From assembly GCA_029776995.1 (NCBI GenBank), contig JAKOTZ010000206.1, forward strand, positions 1 to 64,000: a DNA stretch of 64,000 nt, in the 5' to 3' direction. This DNA comes from Candidatus Hydrogenedentota bacterium (GTDB lineage Bacteria > Hydrogenedentota > Hydrogenedentia > Hydrogenedentales > CAITNO01). The position numbers and the translations under genes are program-made. The notes below the pieces were generated by a model, which did no database searches, had not been told where the DNA came from, and saw only the letters and a list, made by a program, of their open reading frames with translations. Positions 32,082 to 39,819 of the stretch are shown one piece after another (position 1 is the first letter of the stretch; the number at the start of each line of letters is the position of its first letter).

Positions 32082-32543
32082 ATGGGATACCTGTCAAAAA
32101 AAGCCATCATAATCGCGCTGATCCTGACGCTGGTCATCGGGTTCGGGTACCATCGCGCGCGCCGGTTTGAACAGCGGCGCCAGGAAATAGACCGGCTGAA
32201 CCGTTCCATCGAAGACGCCAGGCGGAACGTTGAGGAAAAGGAACGCGAAGCAGCCGAGTTGGAAGATGAGTTGAAAGTGATGGAAAGTGAGCCGGCCGCC
32301 CGGGAATCAGCGGTTCGGGAAGGTTTGCGCTGGCACAGGGAAGGCGAGCGGATTTACATTATTGAAGAGCCCTGGGCAGTGGTTCCCGCGGAACGGGCAA
32401 CCGGTGGAAACGCGGAGCGTGATCGCCCACCCGAGAATCCGGGAGGCAGCGGAGGGGAGTTGCCTGCGGGATCCGGACAGGATGCCGGTCTCACGCCGAT
32501 GGTGCCTCCTGAGTCCCCGGATGATTCTGCCGCGGTTCCCTGA
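32082..32543 (+). CDS. FtsB/DivIC-like septum formation initiator family protein
   Basis: N-terminal TM followed by coiled coil 'RRQEIDRLNRSIEDARRNVEEKEREAAELEDELKVME' and 'REGLRWHREGERIYIIEE'; next to eno. Confidence 0.7.
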   Translation: MGYLSKKAIIIALILTLVIGFGYHRARRFEQRRQEIDRLNRSIEDARRNVEEKEREAAELEDELKVMESEPAARESAVREGLRWHREGERIYIIEEPWAVVPAERATGGNAERDRPPENPGGSGGELPAGSGQDAGLTPMVPPESPDDSAAVP

Positions 32544-32615
32544 TCGGATTGTGGGGAAAGCGGCGCAGGATAAAATAATACTTGATTGTTAAAAATTTTT
32601 GACAGGAGTGTCTGT

Positions 32616-33110
32616 ATGGATGCACTGGAAGCCTTGCGTACGCGTCGCAGCGTGCGTCAGTATGACACGGAACGGGGTGTTGCTGACGCGGATCTCGAGA
32701 CGCTGGTGGACTGCGCGCGGCTTGCGGCCAGCGCCCGGAATGCCCAGCCGTGGGAATTCGTCGTGGTTCGTGATGCCGCTACCCGGGCGGAATTGGCCCG
32801 CGTGGCCACCAACGGATCCTTTATCGCGGACGCGCCTGCGTGTATCGCGGTCTTTTGCCGAAAAAGCGATTATTTTCTGGAAGACGGATGCGCGGCCACC
32901 CAGAATTTGCTGGTAGCCGCCCGCGCTTTGGGCCTGGGATCCTGCTGGGTGGCCGGCCATCGGAAACCCTATGCGGACACGGTTCGTAAAATCCTGGGCG
33001 CGCCGGATGACATGCTGCTGATCAGCCTGGTTGCGGTCGGGTATCCTCTTGCCGTGCCGTCGCCTGTCAAACGGCCGCTTGCGGATGTGCTGCACTGGGA
33101 AAAATTTTAA
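32616..33110 (+). CDS. Nitroreductase family protein
   Basis: 'LEALRTRRSVRQYD...LVDCARLAASARNAQPWEFVVVRD...GLGSCWVAG'. Confidence 0.92.
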   Translation: MDALEALRTRRSVRQYDTERGVADADLETLVDCARLAASARNAQPWEFVVVRDAATRAELARVATNGSFIADAPACIAVFCRKSDYFLEDGCAATQNLLVAARALGLGSCWVAGHRKPYADTVRKILGAPDDMLLISLVAVGYPLAVPSPVKRPLADVLHWEKF

Positions 33111-33167
33111 GTTGAACTCCGCTGGCATTCAGATGTGTCTGTCCATCCCGCCGGGGCCTTGGGCGCC

Positions 33168-33851
33168 ATGAATCACGCGTATGTCTGGATGACCCTGGGC
33201 GCGGTCGGAGGCATTTTGTTCTATGGCCGGTTTTATGTGCAGTGGCTGGCTTCCGAACGGGCGGGCAGGGTCGTCGTGCCCATGGCCTTCTGGTACATGA
33301 GCATGGTCGGCGCGCTGTTGACTTTTGCCTATTCCGTCTGGCGCCATTCACCGGGAGCGGCCTTTGGGTTATGTTTCAACGTGATTGTTTATGCCCGGAA
33401 CCTTGCGCTGCGGTGGCGGGAATCCGGACGGTTGACACCGTCCCGGAATGTGCTGGCCCACGCGCTGGCGGGTGCAGTAACCGTGGCGGCCGTGATCCTG
33501 ACCGTCTGGGTGTGGCGCGGCGAATGGGTTCGGAACGCGGAGCTTTCCCCTGAGGAAGCCGCGCGGAACTGGTTCTGGCTGGGGCTCTGGGCGCTCGGCC
33601 AGGCTGCGTACTTCGCGCGTTTCGGCGTGCAGTGGGCATTATCCGAGTGGCTCGGAAAAAGTGTGATTCCCAGGGTGTTCTGGCTGCTGAGCGGTATCGG
33701 CGCGCTGTGCCAGGCCCTGGGCTTTTTCATGCGGCCCGAACCGGACTGGATCAACGGTTTCGGCCAGGGCTTCAACCTGCTGATCTACGCGCGGAACCTG
33801 ATACTTTCCGGAAAAAACGGCGCGGCGGATGGAGGCGCGGCAAATGCCTGA
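33168..33851 (+). CDS. Tandem LpxB N-terminal-like (LAB_N) membrane protein
   Basis: Two related halves: 'GRFYVQWLASERAGRVVVPMAFWYMSMVGALL...NVIVYARNLAL' and 'ARFGVQWALSEWLGKSVIPRVFWLLSGIGAL...NLLIYARNLIL'. Confidence 0.8.
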   Translation: MNHAYVWMTLGAVGGILFYGRFYVQWLASERAGRVVVPMAFWYMSMVGALLTFAYSVWRHSPGAAFGLCFNVIVYARNLALRWRESGRLTPSRNVLAHALAGAVTVAAVILTVWVWRGEWVRNAELSPEEAARNWFWLGLWALGQAAYFARFGVQWALSEWLGKSVIPRVFWLLSGIGALCQALGFFMRPEPDWINGFGQGFNLLIYARNLILSGKNGAADGGAANA

Positions 33852-35718
33852 ACGTTGGGTGATAGCTGGGTTGGCCGCGATGGCGGCGGTGCTGTTTTTC
33901 TGGAATGTGGGCGGTTACGACCTGTGGCCGGCGGATGAACCCCGGTTTGGGCAGATTCCCCGGGAGATCCTGCAGACAGGCGACTGGCTGGTGTTGCAGT
34001 GTAATGGGAAACCCTATAAAGAAAAGCCGCCGCTGCTGTTCTGGGCGATTGCCGCGGTATCCGCGCCGTTCGGCGACGTATCAGAATGGACGGCCCGTTT
34101 TCCGTCGGCTTTGGCGGGGATCGTAACGGTTCTGCTGACTTTTCTTTTGGCTTCCCGTCTGTACGGCCGCCGCGTGGGATGGTGGTCGGCCGTAATGCTC
34201 ATGACCATGGCCCTGTTCTGGTGGGAAGCCAGATCGGTCCGCACCGATATGTTGCTGACCTGTTGCATGACGGCCTTCCTGTACGCTTTTTACCTGTGGC
34301 ACACCACGTTTTCACGGGCGGCGTGGTGGGGCATGGTGGCTGCCCTGGCGTTGGGGCTTTTGACAAAAGGACCACCCGCGCTGGTTTTTCCCGCGCTGCT
34401 GATCGCCGTGTTCTACTGGAAGCGGGTGGAGCGGGAGAATCTGCGGTGGGTCTGGCTGTTTGGCCTGGCGCTGATACCGGTCCTGTGCTGGCTGATCCCG
34501 GCGCGGTGGTCGCTGCCGCCCGATCCGGATGCTGGAACGTTGCGGGATGAATTCATGCGCCAGGTGGTCGGGCGTTTTTTCCTTGGCGTCAGCAAAGCGG
34601 CGCCCCCATGGGCGTACCTGATTGATATTCCCATCGGTACGCTGCCGTGGGCGTTGTTTCTCCCCTGGATTCTGCCGTGGGTATGGAAAAAACGCCGCGC
34701 GGACGAAGGGATGCGGTTGCTGCTGTCGTGGATCGTTCCCGCGTTTATCTTTTTCTCGATCAGCATCGGCAAGCGCAATGTGTATCTTCTCCCCATTTAT
34801 CCGGCCCTGGCCATACTTTTCGCCCGGTCGGTACTGGACCTGATGGATCGGTCCGAGTCCGCGTGGGCCCGGCGGGTGGGATGGATATGGGTTGTGGCGC
34901 TGTCGCTGCTGTCGGCCGCCATGCTGGCTGTGCCGTTTTCGCCTTTCCGGTCAATGTGGAGGCCGGCGTTGGTATTTCTCGCGGCCGCGCTGGCGCTGTG
35001 CGCGGGATGGATGGCCTGGCTGATCAGGCGGAGAGGCGGGCGTGGAATTCATGTTGTTATGGCGGCGCAGTTTGCGGTTCTGGCCGTTTTCACGGCCCAG
35101 TTCTTTTTCCCCGCGCTGAATGTGTACAAAGGGGTTGGCGCGTTCTGCGCTCCCCTGCGCGCCCTGTCTGGTCTGGTCGAAAATGGGGAAAGCGAGGATT
35201 ATCGCCTGTACACCATAGGCTTTTCCCGGGAACAGTACATTTTTTATACCCGTCATTTTCACACCCCGGTACTGACCGAAATGCTGCATATTGATCTGGG
35301 GCGCGATGTGGACTGGTTTACGATGGCGCAGGCTCAGGCGACACTGCGCTACAAAGCCTTTAAAGCCGTTCGGGAAGTGCCCGTGCAGGATCTGAACCAT
35401 CCCACGGAGGCTGAGAAGCGTGCCCTGCTGGAAGCCGTTCAGCAGGCGGTTCGGGACGCCGGGGTGGACCAGGAACTGGCGGAAAAATTCTACCGGGCGC
35501 TGCTGGAGGAAATGGATCGGTTTATGGCAGATTTCAACGCGCCGGGACCGGCTTATGTCCTGATTCAGAAACCCGACTGGAAGTGGATTATGGCCCTGTG
35601 CCCCCAGTTGGACGCGGCCACCGTGATCAAAAGTGACGCCATCGGACAGCGGGAAATGACCCTGCTGGCCAACCCGGATGGCGTAAAGGCGCTGAACCGG
35701 TTGGGGTATACGTTTTAA
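33844..35718 (+). CDS. ArnT-like GT39/GT83-type membrane glycosyltransferase
   Basis: 'DLWPADEPRFGQIPREILQTGDWLVLQCNGKPYKEKPPLLFWAIA', multiple TMs; overlaps upstream CDS by 8 nt. Confidence 0.88.
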   Translation: MPERWVIAGLAAMAAVLFFWNVGGYDLWPADEPRFGQIPREILQTGDWLVLQCNGKPYKEKPPLLFWAIAAVSAPFGDVSEWTARFPSALAGIVTVLLTFLLASRLYGRRVGWWSAVMLMTMALFWWEARSVRTDMLLTCCMTAFLYAFYLWHTTFSRAAWWGMVAALALGLLTKGPPALVFPALLIAVFYWKRVERENLRWVWLFGLALIPVLCWLIPARWSLPPDPDAGTLRDEFMRQVVGRFFLGVSKAAPPWAYLIDIPIGTLPWALFLPWILPWVWKKRRADEGMRLLLSWIVPAFIFFSISIGKRNVYLLPIYPALAILFARSVLDLMDRSESAWARRVGWIWVVALSLLSAAMLAVPFSPFRSMWRPALVFLAAALALCAGWMAWLIRRRGGRGIHVVMAAQFAVLAVFTAQFFFPALNVYKGVGAFCAPLRALSGLVENGESEDYRLYTIGFSREQYIFYTRHFHTPVLTEMLHIDLGRDVDWFTMAQAQATLRYKAFKAVREVPVQDLNHPTEAEKRALLEAVQQAVRDAGVDQELAEKFYRALLEEMDRFMADFNAPGPAYVLIQKPDWKWIMALCPQLDAATVIKSDAIGQREMTLLANPDGVKALNRLGYTF

Positions 35719-36695
35719 TGGGCAGAAGCAGCGTCCGTTTCTGATCCGGTTGGAGAGACCGTGTCTTCTGCCTTCTTGATCAATTCCACGTGGACATGAG
35801 CCGGAGCGCAGGGTTCAATACGTACCCGGTTTTCTCCGTTTCGCGCCAATGACGTGATATCAGCGCGGAACAAATTTTGTCCGACTGGTATCGCGTCGCT
35901 GTCATTGACAGTCACGGACATGTTATCGCACGCCGTGTCGACCACCAGCCAGGCCTGAACTTCCGGATCGGGAGAGGGATGGGTCCAGACGCCCAGGAAT
36001 GGCCCCGGGCCCGGTATGGATGCCGGAACCCGGTTCCAGGGAGCCTGCCCGAAAGCAACCAGCGGCTCCGCGCTTACGGTAATTTTGGAAATATTGCGGC
36101 GCGCTTTCCAGTTGCGGTCGACTTCGCCGGTAATCACGGCGCCTGATGTCATCCGAACCCGCCAGCGTCCCGCCAGGCCGGCCGGCGTGGACGGCATCGT
36201 GTTAATCACCCGGATGGATACCTGGTTGATCCCGGGTTTCAGCAGGGAGGTAATATCCGCGTTTACGGGCAGGGGGAGGGATGGGGGCGCGGTCTCTTCT
36301 TTCGGTTCAGGTTGTTTTTCCGGGTTGGGGATGAGGCCGTTCAGACCGCCCTGTCCGGCAGGCTGGCCGTTGACCATCAGGGTAAAGAGGTCATCCGCGT
36401 GCAGCAGGAATTCTCCCCGCGCGATCCGGTCATTTTCAGGGAGGGCGATTGTCCCCGTGAAAATGACGTGGATGGTGGGCGCGGCTACAGTAGCGTTATC
36501 TCCCGGATGCCACATCCAGTAACAGCCGTACAGCGACAGCGGCTGTTCCCCCGCCGGCACGGACTCCAGGGGTTGCACGGCGATTACCGACTGGGGCGCC
36601 GTAACAGGTTCCTCAGCGGATCGCGCGGCCGGATGCGTGAACAAACACAGCAGCAGCCCAAACCCTGCCGTCAGATAAGCGCGTTTAAAAGTCAT
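35715..36695 (-). CDS. Hypothetical secreted protein (beta-sandwich-like)
   Basis: Signal peptide 'MTFKRAYLTAGFGLLLCLFTHPAARSAE'; no recognised family. Confidence 0.6.
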   Translation of the reverse strand: MTFKRAYLTAGFGLLLCLFTHPAARSAEEPVTAPQSVIAVQPLESVPAGEQPLSLYGCYWMWHPGDNATVAAPTIHVIFTGTIALPENDRIARGEFLLHADDLFTLMVNGQPAGQGGLNGLIPNPEKQPEPKEETAPPSLPLPVNADITSLLKPGINQVSIRVINTMPSTPAGLAGRWRVRMTSGAVITGEVDRNWKARRNISKITVSAEPLVAFGQAPWNRVPASIPGPGPFLGVWTHPSPDPEVQAWLVVDTACDNMSVTVNDSDAIPVGQNLFRADITSLARNGENRVRIEPCAPAHVHVELIKKAEDTVSPTGSETDAASAH

Positions 36696-36715
36696 GATAC
36701 GTTTCCCTCGCTGGC

Positions 36716-36724
36716 ATTGTATCA
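36716..36724 (-). promoter_or_regulatory. Extended -10 element TGATACAAT
   Basis: Minus-strand TGATACAAT about 21 nt before start 36695. Confidence 0.45.
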
Positions 36725-36731
36725 TTAGCCT

Positions 36732-37790
36732 GTGAGACGTTCTTTATTTTACAACTTTCATGACATTAGGTGCTCCCGGGCGGCGTGCTTTTCCCTGTGC
36801 TTTTTCTGCGTTGCCGGGGCGCTGGTGGGTGGTGCGTACGCGGAGCCGGTGCCTCCCCATCCTGCTGTGCCCCGGGTTTACCGGGAGGGGCTGTTCACCG
36901 TGTTCCATGCCGAGCGGGACGCGGAGCTGGCCCGGCGCGTTGCCGCTTGGCTGACTGATACGGCTGAGGCCATGCAGCCGGTGCTGCCTACTGGAACGGA
37001 TCCGGTTAACATCGTTTTGGCGCCGGACATCAACGTATTTATGGCCTTTGCCCGGAGCTGGCGCGCGGGGCAGGTGGTAGGCATGGCCATGCCGGAGAAG
37101 GGATGGATTGTGCTCATGTCGCCCCGGGACCGCTCCGCGGGAAGCGACATCCGGGCCACGGCAGTACACGAGCTGGTGCATGTGCTGCTGGCCCGAAACA
37201 CCCGAGAATATTACCTGCCGAGATGGTTGAATGAAGGGGTATGCATGCTCGTGGCGGGGGAATATGCCATCGCGTCGCCCATTACCGTGGGGCGCATGTT
37301 TCTGGAAAACCGCATCATCCCCTATCACGACCTGGATTTCGCGTTTCTGAATCCCGGCGAGGAAATGGTATTCAACGACGCCTATGCCCAGGCGCTTTCC
37401 ATGACCCGTTTTCTGAAACGGAAACTGGGCGGTGACCGGTTCTGGCTGGTGGTTCGCAAAACAGAAGAAATGGCGTTTGCGGATGCTCTGAGCCGGTTTG
37501 GCGGCCTGACGGTACTCGAATTCTGGGATGCCTACCGGCGTTCACTCTGGCTGGTGGCCCTGATTGGAGTTCTTGCTTCGGGGTCATTGTTCGCCCCGGT
37601 GGCGCTGCTGTCGCTGGTGGCATGGTGGAGGATACGGCGGCGCAACCGCAGCATCCTGGACCGGTGGGAGGAGGAGGAACGGAACGACCTCGAGGACCGG
37701 AAGCGCGGGCTGCCGCCCATCATGACCTGGGAAGAAGCCGTCAATGATCCCGACAGTTATATTCCGGGAATTGACGACGAAGAAGACTGA
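36732..37790 (+). CDS. Peptidase MA-like (HExxH gluzincin) membrane metallopeptidase
   Basis: 'ATAVHELVHVLLARNTREYYLPRWLNEGVCMLVAGEY'; N-terminal signal and C-terminal TM. Confidence 0.75.
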   Translation: MRRSLFYNFHDIRCSRAACFSLCFFCVAGALVGGAYAEPVPPHPAVPRVYREGLFTVFHAERDAELARRVAAWLTDTAEAMQPVLPTGTDPVNIVLAPDINVFMAFARSWRAGQVVGMAMPEKGWIVLMSPRDRSAGSDIRATAVHELVHVLLARNTREYYLPRWLNEGVCMLVAGEYAIASPITVGRMFLENRIIPYHDLDFAFLNPGEEMVFNDAYAQALSMTRFLKRKLGGDRFWLVVRKTEEMAFADALSRFGGLTVLEFWDAYRRSLWLVALIGVLASGSLFAPVALLSLVAWWRIRRRNRSILDRWEEEERNDLEDRKRGLPPIMTWEEAVNDPDSYIPGIDDEED

Positions 37791-37805
37791 ATCCCGGTTT
37801 GCCGA

Positions 37806-39107
37806 TCAGGAATTCACGTATTCGTCGATGGCCTGGCGCAAGGTCTGGAAAATCCAGCGCCGTTTCTCATCGTTGGACTCGAGCAGCGTGATGCGGAATC
37901 CATCGTGCCGGCAGTGGAATCCGGTCAGCGGTACCACGACGATCCCCGTGGCGCCCATCAGGTAATACACAAACCGCTTGTCCGCGGGCACGTTTCGCAC
38001 GAGGTCCTCGATCTGTGCCCGGATGACCGGATTTTCAATGTGCAATTTCTGGTGCCCGTTCAGGACGCCTTCCCGGAACATGACCGTCAGGTAGAAAGCC
38101 CCGCCCGGTTTGTTCACGACCACCGCGTCACAGCCCTCGAACGCCCGGACCGCCTCTTCGGCCCGCTGTTCAAAGATCGATGCCCGGTGCTGGAGGTGGC
38201 TTTTGTACCGGGGGTCGCCAAAAACCCGGGGAATGGACATCTGAGGCAGGGTCGTCGAACATACTTCCAGGCGTTTGGCCGCCAGAATGCTGTCCACGTA
38301 ATCGCTGAAATTGCTGTCCTTTTTCCGGTTGAGGATCTCGATCCACCCGCAGCGCGCGCCGGGCCACGGGTATTCCTTGCTGATGCCCCGCATGGCGATA
38401 GCCGGCACATCCTGTACCCACTGGCTCATGTGGAGGTGGGGCTGTCCGGGGAACGTAATGTGGGCGTATATTTCATCGGCGATCAGAAACAGGTCATGCT
38501 CCTGCGCGATTTTCACGATCTCGTCGAGAATTTCCCGCGGCCAGACCACGCCCGTCGGGTTGTCCGGAGACAGAATCAGGATCCCCGCGATGGAATCGTT
38601 ATATTTGACCTTGTTCCGGATGTCATCCACGTCCGGAAGCCAGCCGTTGTAGGGGTCCAGGTCGTAGGTTACGTGATTGTATCCCGAGTGTGCGGCCTCG
38701 GCCGAAGAGTGGGTGCTGTAAGCCGGTGAAGGACCCAGCACCCGCGCTTCCCGTTTCAGAAATCCATACACCTTTTCGACCGCGTCTCCCACTCCGTTGA
38801 AAAAAATGATGTCGTCCGGGCTGATCTGAACGCCACCCTTCCGGCGGTTTACGGATTCCGCCAGAAATTCCCGGGTCGAGATCACGCCCGCCGTGTCGCA
38901 GTATCCATAGCTGGCAGGCTGTTCCAACAGGTTATGCAGGATTTCCCGTATCCACTCCGGAGGCACTTCCCCCTTCTCGATCGGGTCCCCGATGTTTTCC
39001 CAGGTGATGTGCTGTCCCAGCGCGCGGATCTGTCGGGCCGTGACGACGATTTCCCGAATCTCATACCGAAGATTGCCCGCGCCTTCATGAACGATATTCC
39101 GCCGCAT
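37806..39107 (-). CDS. Class I/II pyridoxal-phosphate aminotransferase
   Basis: 'SPDNPTGVVWPREILDEIVKIAQEHDLFLIADEIYAHITF', 'GISKEYPWPGARCGWIEI'. Confidence 0.92.
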   Translation of the reverse strand: MRRNIVHEGAGNLRYEIREIVVTARQIRALGQHITWENIGDPIEKGEVPPEWIREILHNLLEQPASYGYCDTAGVISTREFLAESVNRRKGGVQISPDDIIFFNGVGDAVEKVYGFLKREARVLGPSPAYSTHSSAEAAHSGYNHVTYDLDPYNGWLPDVDDIRNKVKYNDSIAGILILSPDNPTGVVWPREILDEIVKIAQEHDLFLIADEIYAHITFPGQPHLHMSQWVQDVPAIAMRGISKEYPWPGARCGWIEILNRKKDSNFSDYVDSILAAKRLEVCSTTLPQMSIPRVFGDPRYKSHLQHRASIFEQRAEEAVRAFEGCDAVVVNKPGGAFYLTVMFREGVLNGHQKLHIENPVIRAQIEDLVRNVPADKRFVYYLMGATGIVVVPLTGFHCRHDGFRITLLESNDEKRRWIFQTLRQAIDEYVNS

Positions 39108-39260
39108 TGAAAAAATTCCTTTCCCGTACGGATCCGTTAATTTCCCCGATTCGCGCCCCTACCCGTGACGATTGCGTTTCTTCAGGCACGCCCGTTTGCT
39201 CACCTCCTTTATGATACGCTTTTTAAATCCGGTCGGTCAAAATGGCATGGGTTCGCGGGG

Positions 39261-39290
39261 TTGAAAACCCCGGGCGGTATCTGGTAACAT
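39261..39290 (+). promoter_or_regulatory. rpsT promoter (TTGAAA-18-TAACAT with TGG extension)
   Basis: TTGAAA 39261-39266; TGGTAACAT 39282-39290. Confidence 0.55.
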
Positions 39291-39314
39291 ATTCCCGCTG
39301 AAGCCAAAGGTAAG

Positions 39315-39343
39315 ACGCCCGGCGGGTGCGGGCGTATTTTTTT
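39315..39343 (+). terminator. Terminator-like hairpin in rpsT 5' leader (candidate attenuator)
   Basis: ACGCCCG-GCGGGTG-CGGGCGT stem-loop followed by A and seven T; 13 nt before rpsT ATG. Confidence 0.7.
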
Positions 39344-39356
39344 CGGAGCTGACAGT

Positions 39357-39641
39357 ATGGCTAATATCAAATCGCAGATCAAGCGGATCAGAACCAATGA
39401 AAAACGGCGCCTGCGGAACCAGTCTATCCGGTCCCGGATGAAGACGATGGTGAAGAAGGCAATTACCGCCCAGACATCCGCCACCGAAGATGCGGCCCGG
39501 CAGGCGGCGCTGGTCGCGGCCATCTCCGCCATTGACCGCGCGGCGGCCAAGGGCGTCATTCACAGGAACGCCGCAGCCCGTAAAAAATCCAGCCTGATGC
39601 GCCAGATACAGAAACTGACCGCGGGCGCGGCCGCATCCTGA
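39357..39641 (+). CDS. rpsT: 30S ribosomal protein S20
   Basis: 'MANIKSQIKRIRTNEKRRLRNQSIRSRMKTMVKKA...IDRAAAKGVIHRNAAARKKSSLMRQIQKL'. Confidence 0.97.
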   Translation: MANIKSQIKRIRTNEKRRLRNQSIRSRMKTMVKKAITAQTSATEDAARQAALVAAISAIDRAAAKGVIHRNAAARKKSSLMRQIQKLTAGAAAS

Positions 39642-39705
39642 TCTGTTCGTGTAACAGGAGGGCCGCCGGTCGGGTGGCCTGTATTTTGATGGAACAATTA
39701 TTCAG

Positions 39706-39737
39706 TGGCCTGACGAGCGTCAGGCCATCTTTTTTTC
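39706..39737 (+). terminator. Rho-independent terminator after rpsT
   Basis: TGGCCTGAC-GAGC-GTCAGGCCA stem followed by a T-rich run (TCTTTTTTTTC). Confidence 0.85.
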
Positions 39738-39754
39738 TAAGGGTCTGTAAGCGA

Positions 39755-39778
39755 TTCCCGAATCGGGAAGGGTATACT
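39755..39778 (+). promoter_or_regulatory. Palindrome TTCCCGA-A-TCGGGAA next to a TATACT -10
   Basis: 15-nt dyad 39755-39769; TATACT 39773-39778, upstream of the TPR/CHAT-like operon. Confidence 0.4.
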
Positions 39779-39819
39779 GAACACATCTGCTGTGCGGCAG
39801 GGAAAGATGGGAACAGCGT

